64,000 nt of DNA. Origin: Rutidosis leptorrhynchoides (taxonomy: Eukaryota > Streptophyta > Magnoliopsida > Asterales > Asteraceae). Below, one piece after another: positions 50,720 to 64,000 of this stretch; the stretch's first letter is position 1; every line of letters starts with the position of its first letter. Both the position numbers and the translations under genes were made by a program. The notes beneath the pieces are model-generated. The model was given only the letters and a program-made list of their open reading frames with translations, ran no database searches and was not told where the DNA came from. The DNA is taken from NCBI RefSeq assembly GCF_046630445.1, contig NC_092333.1, positions 710,318,001 through 710,382,000 of the forward strand, in the 5' to 3' direction.

Positions 50720-53700
50720 GTACCTACCCGTTAAAGAAATTTCGTCCCGAAATTTGAGTGAGGTGGTCATGACTAACAATAAATATGTTTTCATAACAAA
50801 TATGAGTTGATAAATTGAGTTTTATCATTATTGACTAATATAGATAAAATGATTTGATTAGATGAAGTGTACGAATGAAGCTGTCACAACAGATTGAGAT
50901 AGAGATTTAACTTTTGACGTAGTCATGGTGGAAATTAGAAAATAAGGTGCGTCTTAGCTGTTGACGTTGTCTTGGTTGAATTCCGAAATTCAAGGAATTA
51001 AAGAAAATCTTCAAAATCTATAAAATTTGATTCTTCGTCAATTAAGGAAATTAAGATCTCTATAATAAAATACGGTGATCTGTCTTGATTATTCTGTCTG
51101 ATATTTCCCTTATAAATCAAACTCTTCTGTTCCATTATTCTCACCATTTCTATACTTTCTTTCTTAGTCCATACATTCAAAAGATTGTGAAAATGCTTAA
51201 TCCCGTTCTAATTCTTGATATTTTCCTAATTATCATTTTTGTCATCCTTCTTTTCAATCTTCCACTAGAAAAATCTGTTTACTTTTACTATTACCTTGGG
51301 GTTATAGTATTTCTAATTCTCCCGTGTCTTTATCTTGTTATTCGCATATATATACACGGTTTGTAATTTATTGTTTGATGTTGTTCCTATTCTTATTTAT
51401 ATTCCGAAGCTACATGTTTTTGTTTTTCTCTTCCCGACTTCAAGTCAAGCGAATAACGATCCAGAATTCGTAGGTATGGAGTTTCGAATTATCATAATAT
51501 ACAAGGTAGAAGAGAAAGGTAGTAGCATGATTTGTTTTGTGAAATTACTTGAATCACTGAGAATAGAACTATCAAGAATATATTTTCTTGATATGTTCAG
51601 GAGTTAAGCACAATGAAAGAGTTATGTAACATGGCACATGATGACGTTATAATCTGTGAATCATCGCGTCCCATTAGAAACTCAGCATGACTTACTGTAA
51701 TATAATCACGTTGATCAAGTGTCATTATATTATACTAACTCATGCATCAGTTCCCAACATTACTTCAATAACATTCATATTTTAAGCTCGAAAGTTTACA
51801 GAATATAGAAACTAACAGTTTCTATATGATGTAACACTGATAGCATGAAGAGATTAATGATTTCAGATAAGTATAGTTATGAAGATATCTTCAGAAATTT
51901 GGAGGATATTTATAATGAAAGATAAGATAATATCTTTGAATATCTAATATCAGAGGATGATAGAAACTATTGTCTGCAAGGGTTTAGAGTAAGGAGTAAG
52001 ATATTCACTAAAGACTTTAGCAGACATTGAATCATTTGGATTCTTTGAAGTCAAACTTATTCTTTGTGATTTGTCCACGGCTTTCTTCATAGTTTCGCAT
52101 AATCTGCTTTTCGGTACTAAATTTTCTATTTAATGTTTCCAATATAATGATACACAGGAAGCACGAAGAGGTATATAATCTCGGACGAGAATATTTATGA
52201 AAATATTCTCAGAAATATCGAAGATATTGATGATGATATTTTTGGAATTTCTAAGTTCGATGGTTGATGGAGAAAGATTTTCCGCAAGATTTTAACATGA
52301 CTTCGGAGTAAGATATTCTCTAAAGATTTCAACGGATCCAGAATTACCTGAATCCTTTGAATATAGGGTTTGGTCATTGTATTTGTCCTTGGTCTCCTTC
52401 ATGGTTAGCTCAATCCGTTTTTCAGTACCAAATTTTCTATCGAGCGTTCCCAACACTCCATTATTTTGTTATCAAACTCGTGGCCGTTTAGGCCATCTAC
52501 GATTTTACTGTTTCCTCTGCATTTAATTCTATCATATCTAAATCGCCGATTATCTACTTGAGGTGTTTTCAGAGAATTGTGTTTTTAGATGATTAAACGC
52601 TGATGGTAATATGGTGGAATATAAAAAGTTCTTCGGTAATGATGACGAAAGGCAACTAATATATCAAGGTTATAATAAGGCTTATTCGAATGAAAAATTG
52701 AAGTTGATTTGCTGGAGCTGTGACAAAATTGGCTAATTTGAAAAGGAATCGCAAAGTTATTTTTGCTAATAAATGCCACAAGATTTAACGCGGATACGTG
52801 TTAAACTATGACTCTGGTTTCGAGAGTTTTTCAGGTACATAACTATATGCATCAATCTTTTCTTCCGTAGATGAAGTTGTGGTTGGTTCATCCTCTCGAT
52901 TGAGGTGTTTTCAAGAATCATGAAAGGTTTGAACGCAGATTGTAATCGTCAAGATACAAATGAGGTTTAAGATGAAATCAAGTGGCGAACTTGAAGAATT
53001 GTTTAGTTTCATATATTATAATCAATATTTTAATTCATTTTAATTGTCCAATGTTATTAGTCTACAGTCGATAGTCCACAGTTGACAGTACAATAATTCA
53101 TTTTCATATATAATTTAATATATAATATTCGAATTAATTAATACGTATAGTGACCCGTGTACATGTCTCAGACTCGATCACAACTCAAAGTATATATATT
53201 ATTATAGAATCAACCTCAACCCTGTATAGAGAACTCGATCATTACTGCATATAGAGTGTCTATGGTTATTCCAAATAATATATATAGATGCGTCGATATG
53301 ATATGTCAAAACCTTGTATACGTGTCATGATATTTAAAGTGCGTGAAATAAATACAGAAACTAAATGATGATAAATAAAATGCATAAAGTAAATAACAGA
53401 AATTAAATGACGATAAATAAAATTGCGAGAATGTAAATTGCGATAATTAAATTGTGATAAATAAAGTGTAATCAATTAGTTGGGAACAATTAGCTAGGAA
53501 CAGTTAGCTTGGATTCTTAACAAAATTTCTCATAGTTAATTTGTTTGTTTCTAACAAATTTTATTATGTCAAATGTTTTCTTCATTATGCCACTTGTTGG
53601 ATTATTATAGATTAAAATCCAAATATGAAATTGAATGAAAATGGTTATTCTGTGGTGAACGGATTCTTATATCGATGGATGTAAGTAGGATCGTAAATGA

Positions 53701-54081
53701 TCGTTGAATCAGATTCGAAGAATGTACAGTGTAACTTATTAATGTAGAATCTAAATATTCCTCGGGTGTTACCTACCCGTTAAAATATTTTCACCATTAA
53801 CAGTTTGTACAATAAAAATTTTAATTACAATCTCTATGAAAACATATATACATATATATTTTCTTCAGACGTAATCATGGATTTAATGAGTCAATGGGAT
53901 ATTAATCTCATCAGATTTACGACTAGAACTATACTACATAATCTCTAAAACATTAGAGATTACATAATTGCCATAAAGGACGAAGATAGTTTATGTAGAA
54001 CGATTCGTAGAACGATGATTATGCTTGAGATATAGATTGCGAGGTTGAGACGTGTGAGGATGTTGTTGTCGTTGGTACTGG
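50720..54081 (-). other. Element C interior, non-coding part
   Basis: No gag-pol motif is visible. The left edge (50720-50735) is the minus-strand PPT TTAACGGGTAGGTAC; a second copy of AACGGGTAGGTA is at 53770-53781. Two diverged copies of a roughly 310-bp unit lie at about 51843-52143 and 52155-52465. Bases about 53145-53340 are a diverged reverse-strand match to D-family LTR (2560-2740). ORFs such as 51085-51366 and 51335-51607 are hydrophobic AT-driven frames without recognisable domains. Confidence 0.6.
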
Positions 54082-54657
54082 TTATGCTGCTGGTGCTGCT
54101 GATGGTGGTACTGTTGTTGTCAGTGCTACAAGTGTTGTTGGTGCTGAGGTTGGTGATGATGTTGGTGTAGTAAGTAAAGCTTGTAGATCACGCACCATTC
54201 TTGTCAGGTTTTCTATCTTACCCTCTATCATTTCTATCCATCCACTCATTTGATTCGATAGATCTTCATTATCAATTCGAAGTTCCCTAACTTCTTCTAA
54301 TATTCCCCTTCGATTGGTATTCGGAAGTAGAGGTTGAATATTTTCTGAGATTGCAGTAATGCGACCTTCGAGGTGGAAAACTTTAGCAAGAAGGGTGAAT
54401 ATAGTGTTGCGCATAGGTTCGCCGATAAGTACATCGTTTTCTCCGATGTTAGGAGGTAAGTTTGGTTCGTGGTAGGGCTCGCCTTCTTCATTTCTCCATC
54501 AAGTGAGTAAGTCTCGAACCCACCCCCATCTCCTCCAGAAAGAAAAATAACTAAATGGTTGAGGCACTTCTGGTTCATTGACTTCGGAGTCTGCTTCAAT
54601 ATACAGCTCGAAATCGCTTCCGGAACTAATGGAATCTAAACTAGGTGTAGGATCCAT
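54082..54657 (-). pseudogene. Post-PBS ORF of element C (acidic N terminus, coiled coil)
   Basis: ATG at 54657 opens a 191-codon frame broken once by TGA at 54499-54501. The N-terminal part is acidic (SGSDFELYIEADSEVNEPEV). Residues after 110 form a probable coiled coil (LEEVRELRIDNEDLSNQM ... MIEGKIENLTRMVRDLQALL), then a Thr/Pro/Ser-rich tail. It lies where element D has its acidic ORF. It could be a shortened gag-like or accessory protein; I do not recognise a family. The stop is consistent with a CGA-type codon lost to TGA. Confidence 0.55.
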
Positions 54658-55048
54658 CTCTCACGATCCGTTAATGGGTTTTGATATGAAATGATTTTCG
54701 AATATCGAATGATATTCTAACTATATATAGAATATCTAATATAGTACAGAAGATCCCGTAATTTACGGAGGGAATTAAGGAAACGTGTCAGATAAAGTCT
54801 ACAGTAACAGATACGCTAAGATATGAATTTTTGTCTATACACTATTCATGCAATCATTGCAGTAAGATGTGTCTAGACTAAAAATAATGAGCAAGTAATT
54901 TCCTAAGGATGATAAGCAGGTGATTTCTGACAAAAATGATAAGCAAAACTTTTGACATGCAGACACGGTCGAAGTCCAGACTCACTAATGCATCTTAACG
55001 ACTATCAGTTAGACTCACTAATGCAAGACCTGGTTCGCTAAGACCTCT

Positions 55049-55060
55049 GCTCTGATACCA
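55049..55060 (-). other. Element C primer binding site (tRNA-Met type)
   Basis: The minus strand reads TGGTATCAGAGC, two bases inside the LTR that starts at 55063 on the plus strand. It fixes the element orientation as minus. Confidence 0.9.
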
Positions 55061-55062
55061 AC

Positions 55063-58915
<3,853 letters not shown>

Positions 58916-59516
58916 AACTAGTTGTAGGTTACTAACGAAGACAGCTGACTTAATACACTCAAATCTTTAAAACATAATAAAAGTGGTTGTAATTATATTT
59001 TGATCATACTTTGATATATATGTACATATTTGTATAGGTTCGTGAATCGATCCGTGGTCAAGTCTTATTTCCGAGGAAGGAAATATCTGTGAAAGTGAGT
59101 TATAGTCCCACTTTTAAAATCTAATATTTTTGGGATGAGAATACATGCAGGTTTTATAAATGATTTACAAAATAGACACAAGTACGTGAAACTACATTCT
59201 ATGGTTGAATTATCGAAATCGAATATGCCCCTTTTTATTAAGTCTGGTAATCTAAGAATTAGGGAACAGACACCCTAATTGACGCGAATCCTAAATATAG
59301 ATCTATTGGGCCTAACAAACCCCATCCAAAGTACCGGATGCTTTAGTACTTCGAAATTTATATCATATCCGAAGGGTGTCCCGGAATGATTGGGATATTC
59401 TTATATATGCATCTTGTTAATATCGGTTACCAGGTGTTTACCATATGAATGATTTTTATCTCTATGTATGGGATGTGTATTGAAATATGAAATCTTGTGG
59501 TCTATTGATACAATTT

Positions 59517-59620
<104 letters not shown>

Positions 59621-60021
59621 ATAAACCTATAACTCACCAACATTTTTGTTGACGTTTAAAGCATGTTTATTCTCAGGTGAATACTAAGAGCTTCCGCTAT
59701 TGCATACTAAAATAAGGACAAGATTTGGAGTCCATGTTTGTATGATATTGTGTAAAAACTGCATTCAAGAAACATATGTCGATGTAATATATTTCTATTG
59801 TAAACCATTATGTAATGGTCGTGTGTAAACAGTATATTTTAGATTATCATTATTTGATAATCTACGTAATGTTTTTAAAACCTTTATTGATAAAATAAAG
59901 GTTATGGTTGTTTTAAAAATGAATGCATTCTTTGAAAAACGTCTCATATAGAGGTCAAAACCTCACAACGAAATCAATTAATATGGAACATTTATAATCA
60001 ATATGAACGGGACATTTCAGT

Positions 60022-60033
60022 TGGTATCCGAGC
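60022..60033 (+). other. Element D primer binding site (tRNA-Met type)
   Basis: TGGTATCCGAGC, one mismatch from the usual TGGTATCAGAGC, two bases after the LTR end. The leader that follows (60034-60228) is homologous to the leader of element C on the minus strand, sharing AGTCTGGACTTCGACCGTGT. Confidence 0.85.
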
Positions 60034-60228
60034 GTTGGTCTTAGAGAACCAGAAAATTTGCATTAGTGTGTCTTATCGAGTTTGTTAGGATGCATTCGTG
60101 AGTCTGGACTTCGACCGTGTTTTCTTTAAAAATGATTGCTTAACATTTTTGTTGGAAACTATATATTATTAACATGTAAATATTATGTGATATATTAATC
60201 TCCTAACATGTTTGATATTGTGTGATAG

Positions 60229-60851
60229 ATGTCTACCTCTAGCACAAATCCCATTGACTCACCTAATAATAACGAAGAGTCGAATATATATTGGCAAGAT
60301 TCACAAGTTCCCGAAGAACCGAAAGAAGAGGAAACAGAACCGGAAGAAGAGGAACTGGAAGAAGAGGAACCAGGAGAAGAGGAACCGGAAGAAGAAGAGG
60401 TTCCGGAGGGGGAAATAGTAGGAACCACAGAAAACCGGTCAAATAAAAGAAAATCCTCAACCAATGGACCAAAGTTAATAATGGCCAATGGTGTTTCCGC
60501 TAAGGAAGCAAAATATTGGGAAAATTACCAATTTTTCGATGAATCGGATCCTGAGAGGATTCTGATGATGTTATAGAAATTACCCCGACCCAATTTAATG
60601 AGGCAAAAGAAAATAATAAGGGAAAAGGCATCAAAATAGAGAAATCTGATTCCGACCCCGATGAACTTTATATGTACCGTCAACACCCGTATTTTCAATA
60701 TCGTGACAATAACCCGAGAACCTCTAAACCACCAGGTTTTTCTAAACCAATGTGGAAAATGACGACTCGTATTAGAGGAACATCATATATCCCTAGAAGA
60801 TTAGGAAAAAGAACCAAGTCCAAAGAAGAAGAAACCAGTGATTCAGATTAG
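60229..60851 (+). pseudogene. Acidic post-PBS ORF of element D (frameshifted)
   Basis: ATG 60229 opens a frame rich in Glu (PEEPKEEETEPEEEELEEEE) followed by KANGVSAKEAK-like sequence. It meets a stop at 60574-60576. A different frame then stays open to TAG 60849-60851, with RQHPYFQYRDNNPRTSKPPG and basic KRTKSKEEETSDSD, so one small indel near 60550-60570 probably broke a 207-codon ORF. A CTCCTAAC branch-like motif and GTGTGATAG directly before the ATG resemble a splice acceptor. The product is unknown; charge pattern suggests an RNA- or chromatin-interacting protein. Confidence 0.55.
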
Positions 60852-60981
60852 AGGGGTGTGAGCATGTTGTGTAATAAATGTATTGTAGTGTGCTTGTACT
60901 TTTATGTTCTATGTAAAAAATTGCTTGTATTGTTTGTTTTTACGAATCTAATCCTTGTCTATTTTACAGTATAAAAACAAA

Positions 60982-61623
60982 ATGGACGTTAAGGGTAGAC
61001 AACCGAATATTTTAGAAGACCTACCAGAGGATATGATTGAGGAAATCTTGTCTATAGTCGGTCATAATTCATCAGCACATTTAGTTATGGCGAAATTAAC
61101 TTGTCAAACATTTGAAAGACTTTCCAAAAATGCCTTAGTTTATAAAAGGATTTCCTTTAATAGGTGGGGTATATCACATTGGGGAGACCGTAAGTTACGC
61201 CGTGTTTTCTTTAAAGCATTAAATGCGGGGAACCCAAATGCAATTTTACGCTACGAGTTAAGAACCTATTTTGACTCAACATATCCCAACATAGGATTTC
61301 GTGAATTAGAAAGAGCTTCTAACATGCAACATAAAGAAGCATGTTATACTTACGGGTTAGTGATGTTTGCTTCTTACCAAAGTGAGAAAAAGAACATCGG
61401 ATTGCAGCTTTTAAATAAAACTTTCCCACAAGTGACGGATTCAGTAGTTGGGGTGAGAAACAAGGTTTTTAGATTATTACGGGGCTGTTGGACATTACGA
61501 AACCCTCGTCCTTTTGATGACATTACAACACGCTGCCTAGCCAATGGTCATAACGTTTATTTTCCACAAGACCAAGGATGGGAAGTCGTCTTAGTAAAAC
61601 CAGAATGCATGACTTGTTTATGA
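60982..61623 (+). CDS. F-box protein captured by element D (At1g67623/At2g35280-like)
   Basis: An intact 213-aa ORF. Residues 9-50 form an F-box (ILEDLPEDMIEEILS ... AKLTCQTFERLSKN), followed by the VYKRISFNRWG region. The family's repeat-like domain comes next: FFKALNAGNPNAILRYELRT, YF at 96-97, and EACYTYGLVMFAS near 119-131. The Cys/His-containing tail has CLANGH and QGWEVVLVKPECMTC. In plants F-box proteins join Skp1-Cullin complexes to choose proteins for ubiquitination; this subfamily is poorly characterised. A strong acceptor CTATTTTACAG with a CTAAT branch-like motif ends 12 bp before the ATG, so it may be translated from a spliced element RNA. It is open although gag beside it has two stops. 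ATG 60982 is chosen because no upstream in-frame ATG exists. Confidence 0.82.
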   Translation: MDVKGRQPNILEDLPEDMIEEILSIVGHNSSAHLVMAKLTCQTFERLSKNALVYKRISFNRWGISHWGDRKLRRVFFKALNAGNPNAILRYELRTYFDSTYPNIGFRELERASNMQHKEACYTYGLVMFASYQSEKKNIGLQLLNKTFPQVTDSVVGVRNKVFRLLRGCWTLRNPRPFDDITTRCLANGHNVYFPQDQGWEVVLVKPECMTCL

Positions 61624-61995
61624 CTTATGAATTACGTGTCTTTATTTCCTTTGCTGAACAACTTGCGTATTAACTAGATTTATCTTCAAAACTGTCCTGT
61701 ATCATAGTGTACTATATTTCATGTTATATGTAATATAGCGAAGTTGTAAGTTGAAGAATATTTGTATGTGATATATTATTATAATCAGTTTTTCATATGG
61801 AATTCTAGTAGTTGAATTGTATATTAGCTACTAAGTATGAACTTAACGGGTAGGTAGTACCCGAATTTAAACTTATAAAACGCTAATATGAAGAAAAAGC
61901 TTTTATAAATGAGTTCATATTATGCTACGAGATACTATTGACTACTCTTAATATTCTGTATGATTAAATTGTTTCATTTGACTATTTTGAAGGAA
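61624..61995 (+). other. Spacer between F-box ORF and gag of element D, with PPT-like motif
   Basis: AT-rich, no ORF. AACGGGTAGGTA at 61845-61856 matches the 3' PPT of element C and its internal copy at 53770-53781, with flanks TTAACGGGTAGGTA then ACCCGA in both. It could act as a second plus-strand primer or mark an old junction. Confidence 0.6.
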
Positions 61996-63561
61996 ATGGC
62001 ACCGACTACTTGACACACCTTGAATATGAGCGAAGAGGAATTTCGTGCCTTTCTTGCTTCAAACATAGCTGCAGTACAGGCCGCGCTACATACCAACAAT
62101 AACTTTGAATCTAGCAATACAGCTAACGGTGCAAGAAATCGTGTAGGATGTTCCTACAAGGAATTCATTGCCTGCAAACCTTCAGAATTTGATGGGACCG
62201 AAGGACCAATTGGATTGAAACTGTGGACCGAGAAAGTTGAATCGGTGTTTGCCATAAGTAAGTGTGCTGAAGGAGAAAAAGTGAAGTACGCTACGTATAC
62301 CTTCATAGGTATTGCGTTAACATGGTGGAATACCTATCTAGAGCAAGTGGGACAAGATGCTGCTTACACGCTATCGTGGTCAGCATTCAAGCACTTGATG
62401 AACGAGAAGTATCGTCCCAGAACTGAGGTCAATAAGCTCAAGTCAGAACTTAGAGGGTTATGAACACAGGGATTCAATATTACTTCGTACGAAAGACGAT
62501 TCACAGAATTGTGCCTATTGTGTCCGAGAGCGTTCGAAGATGAGGAAGAGAAGATCGACGCGTTTGTGAAAGGGTTACCGGAGAGAATCCAAGAAGATAT
62601 AAGTTCACACGAGCCTGCCTCCATACAAAAGGCATGTAGAATGGTTCACAAACTAGTGAACCAGATTGAGGGAAGAATTAAAGAACAGGCGGCCGAAGAG
62701 GCCAACGTGAAGCTAGTCAAAAGAAAGTGGGAGGAAAACGGTGATAAGAGTCACCAAAACAACAATTATCCCAATAATCGCAACATCAATCGCAACTACA
62801 ACAAATGGCACAACAACAACAACAACAACAACTACTACAACAATCATCCCAACAACAATAACAACCGCAACAACAACAACAATCAGAAGCAGCTATGCCA
62901 AAGGTGTGAAAAGTATCACTCGGGGTTCTGCACCAAATTTTGCAACAAGTGTAAAAGAAATGGTCATAGCGCGGCGAAGTGTGAGGTCTACGGACTAGGG
63001 GTTAACAGAACGAAAGGAACAAATGGTGTCGGAACGAGTAATTGCGGAGCAAGTAGTGTCAGAGCAAGTTATGCCAATGTAGTTTGTTATAAATGTGGAA
63101 AACCGGGCCACATTATTAGAAATTGCCCGAACCAGGAGAACACGAATGGACAAGGCCGCGGAAGAGTTTTCAATATTAATGCGGCAGAGGCACAGGAAGA
63201 CCCGGAGCTTGTTACGGGTACGTTTCTTATTGACAATAAATCTGCTTACGTTTTATTTGATTCGGGTGCGGATAGAAGCTATATGAGTAGAGATTTTTGT
63301 GCTAAATTAAGTTGTCCATTGATGCCGTTGGATAGTAAATTTTTACTCGAATTAGCAAACGGTAAATTAATTTCAGCAGATTATATATGCCGGAATCGAG
63401 AAATTAAACTGGGTAGCGAAATATTTAAGATTGATTTGATACCAGTAGAGTTAGGGAGTTTTGATGTAATAGTTGGCATGGACTGGCTGAAGAAGGTGAA
63501 AGCAGAGATCGTATGTTATAAAAATGCAATTCACATTGTACGAGAGAAGGAGAACCCTTAA
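61996..63561 (+). pseudogene. Element D gag and protease
   Basis: ATG 61996 starts MAPTT, then TGA at 62011-62013; a second TGA is at 62461-62463. Between and after, the frame is open to TAA 63559-63561. The gag core has RVGCSYKEFIACKPSEFDGT, WTEKVESVFAISKC and FIGIALTWWNTYLEQVG. After an Asn-rich stretch come cysteine-rich knuckles, including CNKCKRNGHSAAKC and CYKCGKPGHIIRNC. Protease follows, with YVLFDSGADRSYMS and FDVIVGMDWLKK. Both stops fit Arg CGA to TGA. The polyprotein would form particles and process them. Confidence 0.9.
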
Positions 63562-64000
63562 TGGTGTACGGAGAAAAGGGCAACACGAAGCTACATCTTA
63601 TTAGTAATTTGAAGGCACAAAAACTAATAAGAAAAGGTTGCTATGTTGTTCTAGCACATGTCGAGAAAGTACAAACTGAAGAAAAGAGCATCAATGATGT
63701 TTTTATCGCAAAAGAATTTCCCGATGTATTTCCGAAAGAATTACCGGGACTACCTCCACATCGATCTGTTGAATTTCAAATAGATCTTGTACCAGGAGCT
63801 GCACCAATAGCTCGTGCTCCTTACAGACTCGCACCCAGCGAGATGAAAGAACTGCAAAGGCAACTGCAAGAACTATTAGAACGTGGTTTCATTCGACCAA
63901 GCACATCACCATGGGGAGCTCCCGTTTTGTTTGTCAAGAAGAAGGATGGTACATTTAGGTTGTGTTTTGACTACAGAGAGTTGAATAAACTTACCATCAA
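63561..64000 (+). pseudogene. Element D pol start (linker and N-terminal RT), runs off the window
   Basis: It is open in the frame minus one to gag, sharing the bases TAATG, so a one-base loss near 63540-63560 probably separated a once continuous gag-pol. Motifs are [60 protein letters not shown] and the beginning of the RT palm, [13 protein letters not shown]. These are characteristic of Tekay/Del-type gypsy RT. Catalytic Asp residues lie beyond the edge. Confidence 0.9.

Noticed and set aside
60195-60488. Minus-strand Ser-rich ORF opposite the acidic ORF of D
   Set aside because: It mirrors the GAA/GAG-rich coding strand; the plus-strand frame has the better context.

Overview
This is plant nuclear DNA, very AT-rich, with one recognisable host gene in a large nest of retrotransposons. 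The host gene has plant-type GT-AG introns and encodes a WRKY6-like factor. The repeats are chromodomain (Tekay-like) and Athila-like Ty3/gypsy elements, a Ty1/copia element, an L1-type LINE and a PIF/Harbinger transposon. The look of the LTRs suggests an Asteraceae-like eudicot, but that is an impression from repeat style. No plastid, bacterial or CRISPR sequence was seen.

Layout, left to right. (1) 343-3811 is a solo LTR (family D, TSD CAAGT) in an older unidentified repeat. (2) 4816-28980 is a chromodomain gypsy element A (TSD TTTTG). Its 5' half is deleted, and its 3' LTR carries two insertions: an antisense solo LTR (7388-9956, TSD AAGAT) and a complete Athila-like element B (11965-28970, TSD GGGCG). 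B sits five bases from the end of A's LTR. B has gag-pol in one frame with four premature stops, a small zinc-knuckle-like ORF, and an Athila ORF1/env-like gene that appears to be spliced. (3) 28986-33500 holds old repeat and a decayed PIF/Harbinger transposase. (4) 33675-35128 is a 1.45 kb TRIM-like element (TSD ACAAT) inserted in a two-copy tandem repeat. (5) 37386-39915 is the five-exon WRKY6-like gene. (6) 40553-64000 is a four-layer nest: LINE, then copia, then gypsy element D, then a 12 kb non-autonomous LARD-like element C inserted in D's 5' LTR (TSD AACTA). Element D runs off the right edge.

The most unusual content is in element D. Between its primer binding site and gag it carries an acidic ORF and an apparently intact 213-aa F-box protein gene of the plant At1g67623/At2g35280-like type, with a good splice acceptor just upstream. 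The non-autonomous element C has a leader homologous to D, its own post-PBS ORF, and shares with D an internal copy of the polypurine-tract motif. C also has two tRNA-like Pol III A/B-box modules in each LTR. Together this suggests a related group of gypsy elements with accessory genes ahead of gag, a spliced-transcript strategy, and non-autonomous partners.

Most coding interruptions in the elements are single in-frame stops of the kind made by C-to-T change on either strand, consistent with decay of methylated DNA. All boundaries come from reading LTR ends, target-site duplications, primer sites and splice motifs by eye; no alignment or database search was run.
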